NCBI RefSeq assembly: GCF_004745525.1
Contig: NZ_RKLY01000016.1
Location: 1 to 60,887, forward strand
Direction: 5' to 3'
Source: Companilactobacillus suantsaicola
GTDB lineage: Bacteria > Bacillota > Bacilli > Lactobacillales > Lactobacillaceae
DNA: 60,887 nucleotides
In this document: one piece after another, positions 26,703-35,488 of the stretch
Position numbering within the stretch: position 1 is the stretch's first letter
Layout of the letters: every line of letters begins with the position of its first letter
Program-made: the position numbers and the translations under genes
The notes under the pieces: model-generated
Database searches by the model: none
Seen by the model: only the letters and a program-made list of their open reading frames with translations
What the model was told of the DNA's origin: nothing

Positions 26703-27223
26703 GATGCCGTCTTCCGCAACAGCTCTGGGAAACGCTGGAACGCTCTGGGCACAACTTGGAGCCAATTTCAAAACCGGAAATTGTCTTCAAGATTGGCCTT
26801 CTTGTAAATGCTAAAGCATTAACAAGAATTTCAGGGCTGAGCATTTCCCAGAGCTGTTGCTCCAGACTGGATTCCATTTTATTGCAGTTGATTAAGTAAA
26901 TCCTGAAATGGATACAGCTCTATTTGTGGAAAGCGTAAGATTGCTTTATGGTCTGGATATGTTTTGGAGTCCTATTCTTTAACTGGTCTAATTTGATGTA
27001 AAGACTAGAATATTTTACTAGAATTGAAGTAAATAAATGCGATTCTAGTAAACAAAAAAGAAGCTATACCGATGAAAGAAAAGTGCGATAGTATAGCTTC
27101 TTTATTTTTGAATTAAATGGAATAAATATAAAACTCGTTATTTAGTCTGGAGCACAATCCCTGTGGTGGCTCAACCGCCGGCCGCGTTCCAGTCCATCAC
27201 AGGGATTGTGCGGAAGACGGCAT
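26703..27223. repeat. Composite family A element I (A3, hairpin, A4)
   Basis: The left arm A3 (26703-26868, reversed) begins GATGCCGTCTTCCG. It has a type I outer stem AACAGCTCTGGGAAACGCT paired with AGCATTTCCCAGAGCTGTT, an inner hairpin TTGTAAATGC...GCATTAACAA, and ends CTCCAGACT. The right arm A4 (27144-27223, forward) is an 80-bp minimal copy with type II stem CACAATCCCTGTGGTGG paired with CCATCACAGGGATTGTG. Between them lies a terminator-like hairpin (27053-27110). The two ends form a terminal inverted repeat. Spacer sequence (TTTATGGTCTGGATA, TCTAATTTGATGTAAA) recurs in composite II. It fills the gap between the convergent eda and nucleoside hydrolase genes, ending 9 bases from the latter's stop codon. 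Confidence 0.82.
27053..27110. terminator. Central hairpin of composite element I
   Basis: AAAAGAAGCTATAC pairs with GTATAGCTTCTTT with an imperfect inner stem. T residues follow. It probably terminates the minus-strand nucleoside hydrolase transcript as well. Confidence 0.75.
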
Positions 27224-27231
27224 TCAAACTG

Positions 27232-28170
27232 TTATTTATCGTAACTTTGAATTGAATCGAATAAGAATTTCACGAAGGCTTCGCGATTAACGTCTTCTAG
27301 GACTTTGATGCTGTTCTTTTGTGGGGCGTCGGTTCTTCGATCGGGATAGGTCATTCCACGATATTGGTCGTTTGAAAGGGAGACGTCCATTGAGTAATTG
27401 GTGCTCTTAGTGAATAATTCTGGTGCAATCAAGCTGATAACGGCGCAGGCATCGTGAATGGGAATCTTGGTCATACCTTTTGCTAATTCGGCTTTGGCGT
27501 AGAAGTCTAAAATTGAACTGGCCATTACACCGACGGGACCGAGATCTTTGATTTTACCGATTTCATCCATCGTGAGATAGGCTTTGTTTTCAGTTAAGTT
27601 CAATCCGGAAAGTGTGATTGGTAGTCCGGAGTTAAAGACGATATCCATTGCTTCAGGGTCAACATAGGCGTTGAACTCGGCGGCTAGCGTGATGTTTCCT
27701 TGCAAGGTTGAGCCACCCATGATGTAGATGTGTTCGATTTTTTCGGCAACATCGGGGAAAGTCTTCAATAATAAAGCCACATTGGTCAAAGGAGCGGTCG
27801 CAACGATGTTGATTTTTTCGTCACTCTTGGAAATTTTGTCGTACATATATGTAACAGCATTGTTGCTGGTCAATGGATAATCCTGGCTATTTGCGGGGAA
27901 GTCGTAACCGTCCATCCCGGTTTTTCCGTGGATCTCGCCGGCGGTTTCGATTTCTTTAACTAGTGGAGTCGCTTGGCCAGAGGCAAGTTCTGCATGAGAA
28001 CCAAGGAAAGTTAGAAGTTTCTTGGCATTTTGAGTCACGTAATCTAATTTTACGTTGCCACCAACCGTAGTTACACCAATCAAATCGGCTTTTTCGGGAT
28101 GGGCTAGTAAAACTGTCAAAGCGATTGCGTCATCAATACCGGGGTCACAATCCATAATTACTTTTGTCAT
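27232..28170 (-). CDS. Ribonucleoside hydrolase (IunH/RihABC type)
   Basis: A 312-residue hydrolase that splits ribonucleosides into ribose and base for salvage. The N-terminal calcium-binding signature DCDPGIDDA (about residues 7-15), TTVGGN, IYIMGGS and the later HDACAV are diagnostic. Pyrimidine versus purine preference is not clear. It lies 13 bases after a MarR-family gene on the same strand and may be co-transcribed with it. Confidence 0.92.
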   Translation of the reverse strand: MTKVIMDCDPGIDDAIALTVLLAHPEKADLIGVTTVGGNVKLDYVTQNAKKLLTFLGSHAELASGQATPLVKEIETAGEIHGKTGMDGYDFPANSQDYPLTSNNAVTYMYDKISKSDEKINIVATAPLTNVALLLKTFPDVAEKIEHIYIMGGSTLQGNITLAAEFNAYVDPEAMDIVFNSGLPITLSGLNLTENKAYLTMDEIGKIKDLGPVGVMASSILDFYAKAELAKGMTKIPIHDACAVISLIAPELFTKSTNYSMDVSLSNDQYRGMTYPDRRTDAPQKNSIKVLEDVNREAFVKFLFDSIQSYDK

Positions 28171-28183
28171 TAATATATGTACC

Positions 28184-28603
28184 TCACTTTTTTAATTTTT
28201 GGGGGATTTTTTTCAAAGCACGCACGAAGCTGTGGCGTTCAAGGGTTCCTAGGGTCGATAAAATCTTTTGATTGTTGTCATCCATGAACTGACTGATTTT
28301 AGGTTCTAAGGTTTGCGATTTAGTCGACAAAACGATTTTCTTCAAGCGTGAATCTTCTTTCACTGCTACACGAGTAATCAATTTATCCTTTTCCATGGTC
28401 TTCAAAATGTTGGTCGCGGTCGGGCGCCTGATATTGAATTCTTTTTCGATATCTTTTTGATACGTATTTTCGTCCCTATTAGATAGGAAGAAAATGATCT
28501 GAACTTGGGTCCCGGTCAGACCAAATTGGTGGGCAAAAGTATTGATACCACGTGAAATTTCGTTTGAAGCAACCTTGATTAGATGAGCCACATCACTCGC
28601 CAT
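28184..28603 (-). CDS. MarR-family transcriptional regulator
   Basis: A 139-residue winged-helix regulator. The core LTGTQVQIIFFLSNRDENTYQKDIEKEFNIRRPTATNILKTMEKDKLI with the wing VKEDSRLKKIVLS is a typical MarR fold. AGGAGGATTTTTC precedes the ATG. It diverges from an NAD(P)-binding protein gene at 28728, an arrangement common for MarR regulators that respond to redox or electrophile stress. The 124-base divergent gap should contain the operator, but no clean palindrome was recognised. Confidence 0.88.
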   Translation of the reverse strand: MASDVAHLIKVASNEISRGINTFAHQFGLTGTQVQIIFFLSNRDENTYQKDIEKEFNIRRPTATNILKTMEKDKLITRVAVKEDSRLKKIVLSTKSQTLEPKISQFMDDNNQKILSTLGTLERHSFVRALKKIPQKLKK

Positions 28604-28727
28604 GAAAAATCCTCCTTATTTAGTTGTTACTTCATAATTATAACATCATCCTCGAGAAACATTTTTTGTAATAATTCCAAAAGAATTCTATATTGGACTA
28701 TAGAAACTAAAACAGGGGGAAAAATAA

Positions 28728-29375
28728 ATGTCTAAAGTATTAATTTTAGGTGCTAATGGTAAAATTGCTCGTTTGGCGGAACATATTTTTGTCGATACGA
28801 CTGACGCTAGTTTGAAATTGTATTTGAGAAACGCCAATCGCTTGGAAGATTTCGTCAATTCACACGATAAACTGACTGAAGCTATCGAAGGTGACACGAC
28901 TGATGTAGAAAACATGGTCGAATCGCTTAAAGATGTCGATTTGGTTTACGCTAATTTGGCTGGTGACAACATTACTGCTCAAGCTAAGGCAGTTGTTGAA
29001 GCAATGCATGAAACTGGCAAGACTCGTTTGGTCTGGATTTCGACATTAGGGATTTATGATGAAGTACCTGGCAAGTTCGGTGACTGGAATAAGAAGATTT
29101 TAGGCGACTATATTACTAATTATGCAGCTGCCGCAAAGGTGATCGAAGACTCAGACTTGGATTATACGATCATTCGTCCAGCTTGGTTGACAGATAAGCC
29201 TGAAGTTGACTATGAAATTACCCAAAAAGGTGAAGAATTTAAGGGTACCGAGGTCTCCAGAAGATCAATTGCCCAAATTGTAGTCGATATTGCACAAGAT
29301 CCAGACAAGTTTAAGGGTCAATCCATTGGTGTAAACAAGCCAAACACCAACGGGGACAAGCCTTCTTGGTATTAA
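28728..29375 (+). CDS. NAD(P)-binding atypical SDR-family protein
   Basis: A 215-residue NmrA/SDR_a5-like protein. The Rossmann motif GANGKIA sits at residues 8-14, with LVWISTLGIYDEVPG and a YTIIRPAWLTD stretch near the C-terminal third. Such proteins often act as redox sensors or NAD(P)H-dependent oxidoreductases and are frequently under MarR/HxlR control, as the divergent neighbour suggests. The substrate is unknown. CAGGGGGAAAAATAA precedes the ATG. Confidence 0.82.
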   Translation: MSKVLILGANGKIARLAEHIFVDTTDASLKLYLRNANRLEDFVNSHDKLTEAIEGDTTDVENMVESLKDVDLVYANLAGDNITAQAKAVVEAMHETGKTRLVWISTLGIYDEVPGKFGDWNKKILGDYITNYAAAAKVIEDSDLDYTIIRPAWLTDKPEVDYEITQKGEEFKGTEVSRRSIAQIVVDIAQDPDKFKGQSIGVNKPNTNGDKPSWY

Positions 29376-29435
29376 TTCTTGTGAAATAGCAATTTATTTT
29401 TGGCCGATGTTACGCAATAAAAAACATGTTACATG

Positions 29436-29445
29436 CGTTATAACG
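29436..29445. repeat. CGTTATAACG palindrome (intergenic copy)
   Basis: Perfect 10-bp palindrome, one of seven exact copies in the window: 13316, 25764, 29436, 42926, 45079, 46646 and 56257. This copy is 60 bases after the SDR-like gene. See findings. Confidence 0.6.
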
Positions 29446-29480
29446 GCTACCTCATGAACGGCTCTAAAGCCCTACATACC

Positions 29481-29518
29481 AAAGAAGTGTCAGCGTGATG
29501 GGACACTTCTTTTTTTAT
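29481..29518 (+). terminator. Rho-independent terminator
   Basis: AAAGAAGTGTC pairs with GACACTTCTTT and is followed by T residues. Separates the SDR-like gene from the PTS gene. Confidence 0.88.
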
Positions 29519-29628
29519 ACCTAAAATTAATTGATTTTTATAAAAATATTTAACATGTGAAAAATATATTTTTTTCAAAAAAACAAAAAAACGTTGATTG
29601 GGCTATACCATCGTGCTATGGTTCTTCC

Positions 29629-29642
29629 TGTAACCGGTTGCA
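29629..29642. promoter_or_regulatory. Probable cre site before the PTS gene
   Basis: TGTAACCGGTTGCA matches TGWAARCGYTWNCW at 12 of 14 positions and is a near-palindrome. It is 25 bases upstream of a carbohydrate PTS gene, where CcpA repression would be expected. Confidence 0.5.
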
Positions 29643-29666
29643 ATAACTTTGAGGGAGCAAAATATT

Positions 29667-31013
29667 ATGGCTAATAAGAATAATAGCGGGGGCTTCGCAG
29701 CTGCCGTTGAGAAACACTTAATGCCAGTCGCAGTTAAAATGGGACAAATGAAACCATTGATTGCGATTCGTGACGGTATTGCAATTGCAATGCCACTTAT
29801 CATTATTGGTTCTATCTTTATGATTGCTAACAGTTTTCCAATTCCGGCATGGACGAATTGGTTAGCTACAACTGCTATCAATAAAGTAACAATTTCCGCA
29901 ATTTTCGCTAAGATCACTAACGGTTCATTTGGACTGATTGGTTTGATTTCTGCCTTCGGTATCGCATCAAGTTATGCCGAACAATATAAGACTGATGGTA
30001 AATCAGCTGGTGTTATCGCTGTTGCTTCATTCTTCGTTGTAACACCAAGTATTATGAGTGGTGACAAAGTTCCTCTAGAAGGAATGCCTTACGGATTCTT
30101 AGGTAGTCAAGGTTTGTTCGTTGCCATCTTGTTAGGTCTTCTTACTGGATACATTTTCCAATGGTTCATTAACAAGGATATCCAAATTAAGTTGCCTGAT
30201 ACAGTTCCACCTGCAGTTGCTAAGAGTTTCAGTGCTTTAATTCCTGGTGCTGTAATTATCACAATTTTTGGTGCTATCTATGCCATCATGACATGGACAG
30301 GACTCGGAAATATTCACGAACTATTACTCCACATTTTATCTAAACCACTTGGTCTATTGGGTGACACTTTGGGTGGTACTTTAGTTGCCATCTTGCTCAA
30401 CAGTTTGTTCTGGTTTGTTGGTATTCATGGTGGAAATGTTATCAATCCTATCATTTCACCTATTTGGTTAATGAATACTGATGCTAACCGTGTATTGTTC
30501 CAAGCAGGTAACCTTGATTTAGCACATGGTGGTCACATTATTGCTCAACCATTCATCGATAACTTCGTTTACATGGGTGGTGGCGGTGCCACTATCGGAC
30601 TTGTCTTCAGTATTGGTCTTTTGATCATGATGAAACGTGCCAGTGAACAATCAAAGATCATGGGACCTTTGACAATCACACCAGGTATTTTCAATATTAA
30701 CGAACCAACAATGTTTGGTCTACCAGTTGTTTTGAATACAACTTTGATTATTCCATTCATTATTGCACCTATGGTAAACGCTATCACTACTTATGTTGCA
30801 ATGAAGATTGGTTTTGTGCCATTATGTAATGGGGCCGTTGTTCCTTGGACAATGCCACCTATTATTTCAGGATTCTTAGCTACAAACAGTTGGACTGGTT
30901 CACTTATTCAATTGATCAACGTCGTACTTGATGTCTTGATTTACTTGCCATTTATGATGACTCTAAACAAGAAGCAAATTGAAGAAGAAACAGGTCAACT
31001 CAAAGAAGCTTAA
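29667..31013 (+). CDS. PTS lactose/cellobiose-family EIIC
   Basis: Membrane permease subunit of a beta-glucoside/chitobiose-type PTS, 448 residues, about ten helices. It begins with the family's FAAAVEKHLMPVAVKMGQMKPLIAIRDGIAIAMPLIIIGSIFM and has WFVGIHGGNVINPI and ITPGIFNINEPTMFGLPVVLN, containing the conserved His and NEP motif. The start at 29667 (MANKN) is preferred over 29649 because GAGGGAG is positioned for it. IIA and IIB genes are not adjacent. The downstream gene starts 20 bases after its stop. Confidence 0.92.
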   Translation: MANKNNSGGFAAAVEKHLMPVAVKMGQMKPLIAIRDGIAIAMPLIIIGSIFMIANSFPIPAWTNWLATTAINKVTISAIFAKITNGSFGLIGLISAFGIASSYAEQYKTDGKSAGVIAVASFFVVTPSIMSGDKVPLEGMPYGFLGSQGLFVAILLGLLTGYIFQWFINKDIQIKLPDTVPPAVAKSFSALIPGAVIITIFGAIYAIMTWTGLGNIHELLLHILSKPLGLLGDTLGGTLVAILLNSLFWFVGIHGGNVINPIISPIWLMNTDANRVLFQAGNLDLAHGGHIIAQPFIDNFVYMGGGGATIGLVFSIGLLIMMKRASEQSKIMGPLTITPGIFNINEPTMFGLPVVLNTTLIIPFIIAPMVNAITTYVAMKIGFVPLCNGAVVPWTMPPIISGFLATNSWTGSLIQLINVVLDVLIYLPFMMTLNKKQIEEETGQLKEA

Positions 31014-31033
31014 TTTAAAGGAGAGATTTCAAT

Positions 31034-31963
31034 ATGGTTAAACGATTAATTAGTGCTGATACTAGCGACATGCTAGCTATGGACGGTGCTCAGTTAAAAC
31101 AGAGTATCAAGGCTAGTGAGGGACGTGTTGTTTTAAGCGAAAATGTTGTAATGCACGAACCTGGGGATGGAATTACAACGTCTGAGGTTGCTGCAGCCTT
31201 TGGTGCTGATTTGATTTTGCTAAACGGATTAGATGTCTTGAATCCAATCATTCTAGGACTTTATCCCGGTGAGGAAACTTTAGCAACTGCTAAACCACAC
31301 CATGACGGTGAAAGTATTCATCGTTTGCAAAAATTAGTCGGTCGCCCAATTGGAGTCAACCTTGAACCCGTTGATCCAAATGCCAAAATGGCTGAAGATC
31401 GACTAGTAATTCCAGAAGGACGTATGGCCAGTGAAAAGACACTTAAAGAAGCTGAAAAATTAGGTTTCAATTTCGTAGTCTTGACCGGTAATCCCGGAAC
31501 TGGTGTCACAAACGCCCAAATCGCTGCTAATATTACCGTAGCAAAGAAGAACTTCACTGGATTAGTAATTGCTGGTAAGATGCACGGAGCAGGTGTTGAT
31601 GAAGCAGTAGTAAGTAAGGAATCAGTCACAGCCTTTCTAGAAGCTGGAGCTGACGTTATCTTAGTACCAGCAGTCGGAACAGTACCTGGCTTTGATGATG
31701 ATGAATTGAAAGAAGTAGTAAAATTGGCTCATTCTAAAGGCGCATTAGTTATGAGTACAATCGGAACTAGCCAAGAAGGTTCAGGCCACAGTTACATGGA
31801 AAATATTGCCATCAGAAACAAGATCGATGGAGTAGATATTCAACATGTTGGGGATGCAGCCTGGGGAATTCAATCACCATTTGAAAACATCTTCGCCGTC
31901 AGCCGCGCTATCCGTGGAGATAGACATGCTATTGTAAGAATGGCAAGATCGATTAATAGATAG
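31034..31963 (+). CDS. TIM-barrel-like protein linked to PTS (DUF7916-like)
   Basis: A 309-residue cytosolic protein whose pattern of strand-helix units (VVLSENVVMHEPGDG, ADLILLNGLD, PIGVNLEPVDP, FNFVVLTGNPGTGV, GLVIAGKMHGAG, ADVILVPAVGTVPGF, ALVMSTIGTSQEG) indicates a TIM barrel. I recall similar proteins beside cellobiose-type PTS genes in lactobacilli, filed as DUF7916 or loosely as phosphonomutase-like, but the reaction is not established and no catalytic role is claimed. AAAGGAGAG precedes the ATG. A family B repeat begins inside the stop codon. Confidence 0.7.
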   Translation: MVKRLISADTSDMLAMDGAQLKQSIKASEGRVVLSENVVMHEPGDGITTSEVAAAFGADLILLNGLDVLNPIILGLYPGEETLATAKPHHDGESIHRLQKLVGRPIGVNLEPVDPNAKMAEDRLVIPEGRMASEKTLKEAEKLGFNFVVLTGNPGTGVTNAQIAANITVAKKNFTGLVIAGKMHGAGVDEAVVSKESVTAFLEAGADVILVPAVGTVPGFDDDELKEVVKLAHSKGALVMSTIGTSQEGSGHSYMENIAIRNKIDGVDIQHVGDAAWGIQSPFENIFAVSRAIRGDRHAIVRMARSINR

Positions 31964-32091
31964 AGAGCGTGGAGCAGGGGCGGTCAGCTCCCGGAGGATA
32001 GTGGAACTTCACGAATTGCACGCGCATTTTGCGGGCGATTTGGGAGGTTTCACTATCTTGTAGGGAGTTGCCCCTGCGGAACGCGTTTTAG
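31962..32091 (+). repeat. Family B structured repeat, copy B6
   Basis: Begins at the second base of the stop codon of the preceding gene (TAGAGAGCGTGG), exactly as B2 does after walR. Outer stem CAGGGGC/GCCCCTG, interior CTTCACGAATTGCACG and GCGATTTGGGAGG. Its tail TATACCGCATAGAACCATGG resembles that of B3. Confidence 0.87.
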
Positions 32092-32197
32092 CTATACCGC
32101 ATAGAACCATGGTTATTCCCCCAAAAAAGGGACGGAACAACCAAGCTAAAAACACTCAACACAGACAATAAAAACCCTTTATAAAAAACAAGAAAAG

Positions 32198-32241
32198 AAA
32201 TAGGCAGCCACTCCAAATCTCGGAGTGACTGCCTATTTTTA
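32198..32241 (+). terminator. Rho-independent terminator
   Basis: AATAGGCAG-CACTCC pairs with GGAGTG-CTGCCTATT with small bulges, followed by T residues. It probably ends the PTS/TIM-barrel transcript that includes B6. Confidence 0.8.
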
Positions 32242-32406
32242 TAGATTGAAAAACATGATGGTAATTAAGTGAAAATAAGTTAAATCTTCTTTATACTAAA
32301 AACATAAAAACTTAGTGTGTTTCCATCACCTATGGAAGACTGGAGGTGGTGCTGATGAATGATAAATTCGTAAGGCACGTCATCCTAGTAAAAGTAGGAG
32401 TTAACT

Positions 32407-32490
32407 TTGGGATATCTAACCTTAGTATTCTTGATATTAGTGGTTTTGTTGCTGCTGATCAAAGAAGTAGGTGAATTACATCAGCACTAA
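32407..32490 (+). CDS. Candidate hydrophobic micro-protein (toxin-like)
   Basis: A 27-codon frame starting at TTG with TAGGAG six bases upstream. The product begins MGYLTLVFLILVVLLLLIK and ends EVGELHQH: one membrane helix with a short charged tail, the architecture of type I toxins and holin-like micro-proteins. A possible -10 (TATACT, 32292-32297) lies about 110 bases upstream, and GGAGGTGGTGCTGATG (32343-32358) precedes an overlapping 39-codon frame. It sits at the flank of the TnpB gene. Without homologue data this is only a candidate. Confidence 0.4.
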   Translation: MGYLTLVFLILVVLLLLIKEVGELHQH

Positions 32491-32660
32491 AGTACCGAGC
32501 TTCTAGGAACATTCCATACTTGCCGACCAGTATTTCAACCAGTTGGTAGAGGTTAGAACTATTTTACTAAGGCTTGTTCCAAGCCATTATTTAATATATT
32601 TTTACTTGCATTGATATCACGATCATGATGAATACCACAACTAGGACAATCCCATTCTCT
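32491..32660 (-). ncRNA. Putative omega (reRNA) guide RNA of TnpB
   Basis: TnpB guide RNAs are normally made from the 3' end of tnpB and the following element end. Here the minus strand after the tnpB stop carries short hairpins (CCAACTGGTTG, GGAATGTTCC), which resemble the 3' scaffold. The guide would then be read from the flanking DNA near 32475-32490. Boundaries are inferred. Confidence 0.4.
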
Positions 32661-33728
32661 AATATCTAATCCGTGCTTACCATCATCGTAACCACAGTTA
32701 GAACAGATTTGACTAGTTTTGAATGAATTAACAATTAGAAGTTTCTTACCGTACCATTCACATTTGTATTCAAGCATTAGTCTTAATGCTCTCCATGATT
32801 GATTAGCGATAGCACGTGATAGTTTATGATTACCAAGAAGATTTTTGGTTTTCAAATCTTCAACAACAATCAAATCGTTATGTTCAACTAATTCACGAGT
32901 TATCTTATGGAGATAGTCTTTTCTTTGATTAGCAATCTTCTCACTATATTTAGCTACCATGAGTTTAGCTTTCATATAATTTGAGTATTTTTCTAAAGGT
33001 TTTGGATCAATCAATCCAAATTTCTTTTTATACTGGATATCTTTTAGAGCTTGCGCACGTCTTCTAGCTAATCGTTTTTCCCAATAATGTTTCTTTTTAG
33101 CAAGTTTTTTGTCAAAACGAATAGTTTTATACTTACTTCCGTCTGAACAGATAACCAAGTCACAAACGCCCATATCAAGACCGACAGACTTGTTTGTTTT
33201 TAGTAATTGAACCGTTTCTTCATCAACTGTCAAAACGGCGTAATACTTGTTAGTTGATGATTTACGAATAGTCACGTACTTGATGGTATTAGGGATAGCT
33301 CTCTTGTTCTTATATTTCATTACTCCAAGTTTAGGTAGTTTAATGTAAGAATCATCGATTACTTCAATATTTCTATTAACAAATTTACATTGATAACTTT
33401 GTTTTGGATATTTCTTACTTTTGAATCGAGGAAACTTACGTTTCTTACTAAAGAATCCTTTGTAGGCTTCAAATAAGTCTTTATTAGAAACCTGTAAGCT
33501 AGTGCTTTCAGCTTTCTTTAACCAAGTGTGTTCTTTTTTAAAGGTCGTTAAAATATAGTTCAAATCGAATGCTTTTAAAGATTTCAAATCAGGATTATTT
33601 TCATGACGTTTTATCATCATGTCTAACATATTGTTCCAAACAAAACGATTAGCACCAAAATTGTATTCAATCAGTTCTTTTTGGTGGCTATCTGGATAGA
33701 TACGTAATTTGATACCCTTTAAAACCAT
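32559..33728 (-). CDS. tnpB: IS200/IS605-family TnpB (OrfB), RNA-guided nuclease
   Basis: A 389-residue TnpB with intact catalytic RuvC residues Asp185 (GLDMGV), Glu290 (VVEDLKTKN) and Asp371 (DRDINAS), a zinc finger Cys342, Cys345, Cys361, Cys364 (CSNCG, CPSCG), and an N-terminal OrfB_IS605 domain. It should be an RNA-guided DNA nuclease. No tnpA is adjacent, so this is a solitary or decayed transposon whose own movement would need a TnpA in trans. An inverted repeat TGATAT/ATATCA at about 33748-33767 lies just upstream of the start. TGGGAGGGAG precedes the ATG. Confidence 0.93.
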   Translation of the reverse strand: MVLKGIKLRIYPDSHQKELIEYNFGANRFVWNNMLDMMIKRHENNPDLKSLKAFDLNYILTTFKKEHTWLKKAESTSLQVSNKDLFEAYKGFFSKKRKFPRFKSKKYPKQSYQCKFVNRNIEVIDDSYIKLPKLGVMKYKNKRAIPNTIKYVTIRKSSTNKYYAVLTVDEETVQLLKTNKSVGLDMGVCDLVICSDGSKYKTIRFDKKLAKKKHYWEKRLARRRAQALKDIQYKKKFGLIDPKPLEKYSNYMKAKLMVAKYSEKIANQRKDYLHKITRELVEHNDLIVVEDLKTKNLLGNHKLSRAIANQSWRALRLMLEYKCEWYGKKLLIVNSFKTSQICSNCGYDDGKHGLDIREWDCPSCGIHHDRDINASKNILNNGLEQALVK

Positions 33729-33980
33729 ATGAACTCCCTCCCATGATTTGATATTGTAATCATATCACATTGAGGGAACATATGTTTGTAAAAACATCTG
33801 AAATCGCTTAAATCATTGATTCATCACGGTAATAAATTACCATGTTTTCTCAATTAGCGATTTTTATAAAATGAAGTACATTTGAATCTGAAAAAAATTC
33901 CAAAATTTCTGAAAAAAAACTTACGAAAACTCCAGATTTCTGTTATATTAATCCACTGTTGCAACTATTTGGAGGTAAAT

Positions 33981-35450
33981 ATGAGTAAAACTCAACAAAT
34001 TAATACAAGACCCGAACATCCAATATTGTCACTTTTGGGTGTCTTAATCGGTGGATTTGTAGGTATGTTCAGTGAAACTTCGCTAAATATTGCCCTTCCA
34101 TCAATCATGAAAGCTTTTGGTATCGAAACTGGTACCGCACAGTGGCTAGTTACTGGATATATGCTAGTAATCGCAATTGTTTTACCACTTTCAAGTTTAT
34201 TAACGAAACACTTTTCAACTCGTGGATTAGTTAGATTTGGACTATTAGACTTTATCGTTGGTTCTGCAATCTCTGCGCTTGCTACAAACTTTCCAGTACT
34301 ATTAGCAGGTAGAATGATCCAAGGTATCGCAACAGGTATTATCTTACCTTTGATGTTCTCAACTGCTATGAGAATTTTCCCACCTAATAAACTTGGTGCT
34401 GCCCTAGGGATGGCTGCCTTAGTTATTATGTTTGCTCCAGCTATTGGACCTACAATTTCCGGAATTATTCTTGGTGCTTTGTCGTGGAGATTTATCTTTG
34501 CGTCATTTATCATTTTCCTATTGATCGGTTGGTTCATTATGGAAAAGAATTTGACCAACGTCTTTGAAGTTACGAAGCCAAAAGTCGACTGGTTGGCAAT
34601 AGCATTATCAACAATCAGCTTTGGTTTAATCGTCTTTGGAATTAGTTTCCTCAGCAAAAATTTGGCTATCGCTTTGATTGCTTTAGTTATCGGAATTATT
34701 TTTCTGGTTGTCTATATTAGACAGCAATTACACGCTAAAACTCCAACTTTGGATTTCTCAGTTTTGAAAACTCCTGAATTCTTAACAGGTTCAGTTTTGG
34801 TTATGATCAACTTTGGTATTACTTTATCAGCTATGTACTTGTTACCAATGTACTTACAAAATGGTTTAGGTGTAGCTGTTGCATTAACTGGTGTCGTCAT
34901 GTTGCCAGGTGGTGTGATCAACGCTATCGTTTCATTTGGTGCTGGTCGTGCTTACGATAAAATCGGTGCTAAATTGATGTCAAGATTAGGCTTCTTGATT
35001 TCAATCATCGGTTCAGCAATGTTTCTATTTAGTAACTCAAACAGTTCACTAGGTTATATTATTGCTGCCCATATTGTTTTGATGATCGGTGTTCCATTGG
35101 CTATGTCACCATCACAAACTTATGGTTTAAATTCTTTGGATGCATATCAATCCGCTGATGGTTCTGCCATTATCAATACTTTCCAACAAGTTATTGGTGC
35201 TGTAGCAACTGGTATCGCCACAATTTTATTGAGCACAGGTCAAAGCAACTACTTCGCTAATGGCGGACATTCAGCTAAGTTAGCTTTCACAAATGGTGCT
35301 CATTATGGATTTATGTTTACATTGATTTTAGCTGCCTTTGGTTTCATTTTAGCTTTCCGAGTTCACAATAAGGGCAAGGAAACAGTTAAGGCCGAAGCCA
35401 GTGAAAAAGCAACTTCTCCGGACAAAGAAGCTGCTACAGATATGAATTAA
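33981..35450 (+). CDS. DHA2-family MFS multidrug exporter
   Basis: A 489-residue, 14-helix major facilitator of the EmrB/QacA (DHA2) group: SETSLNIALPSIMKAFGIETGTAQWLVTGYML at the N-terminus and a GRMIQGIATGIILPLMF motif region. It likely exports drugs or toxic organic ions by proton antiport. The ATG at 33981 has TTTGGAGGTAAAT upstream. A longer in-frame frame adds 33 basic residues with no ribosome site. The Ala/Glu/Lys-rich cytoplasmic tail is about 25 residues. It has a paralogue at 37135 on the other strand. Confidence 0.9.
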   Translation: MSKTQQINTRPEHPILSLLGVLIGGFVGMFSETSLNIALPSIMKAFGIETGTAQWLVTGYMLVIAIVLPLSSLLTKHFSTRGLVRFGLLDFIVGSAISALATNFPVLLAGRMIQGIATGIILPLMFSTAMRIFPPNKLGAALGMAALVIMFAPAIGPTISGIILGALSWRFIFASFIIFLLIGWFIMEKNLTNVFEVTKPKVDWLAIALSTISFGLIVFGISFLSKNLAIALIALVIGIIFLVVYIRQQLHAKTPTLDFSVLKTPEFLTGSVLVMINFGITLSAMYLLPMYLQNGLGVAVALTGVVMLPGGVINAIVSFGAGRAYDKIGAKLMSRLGFLISIIGSAMFLFSNSNSSLGYIIAAHIVLMIGVPLAMSPSQTYGLNSLDAYQSADGSAIINTFQQVIGAVATGIATILLSTGQSNYFANGGHSAKLAFTNGAHYGFMFTLILAAFGFILAFRVHNKGKETVKAEASEKATSPDKEAATDMN

Positions 35451-35488
35451 TTTGCATTAAATATTTGAAAACAATTGATACGAAGAAC

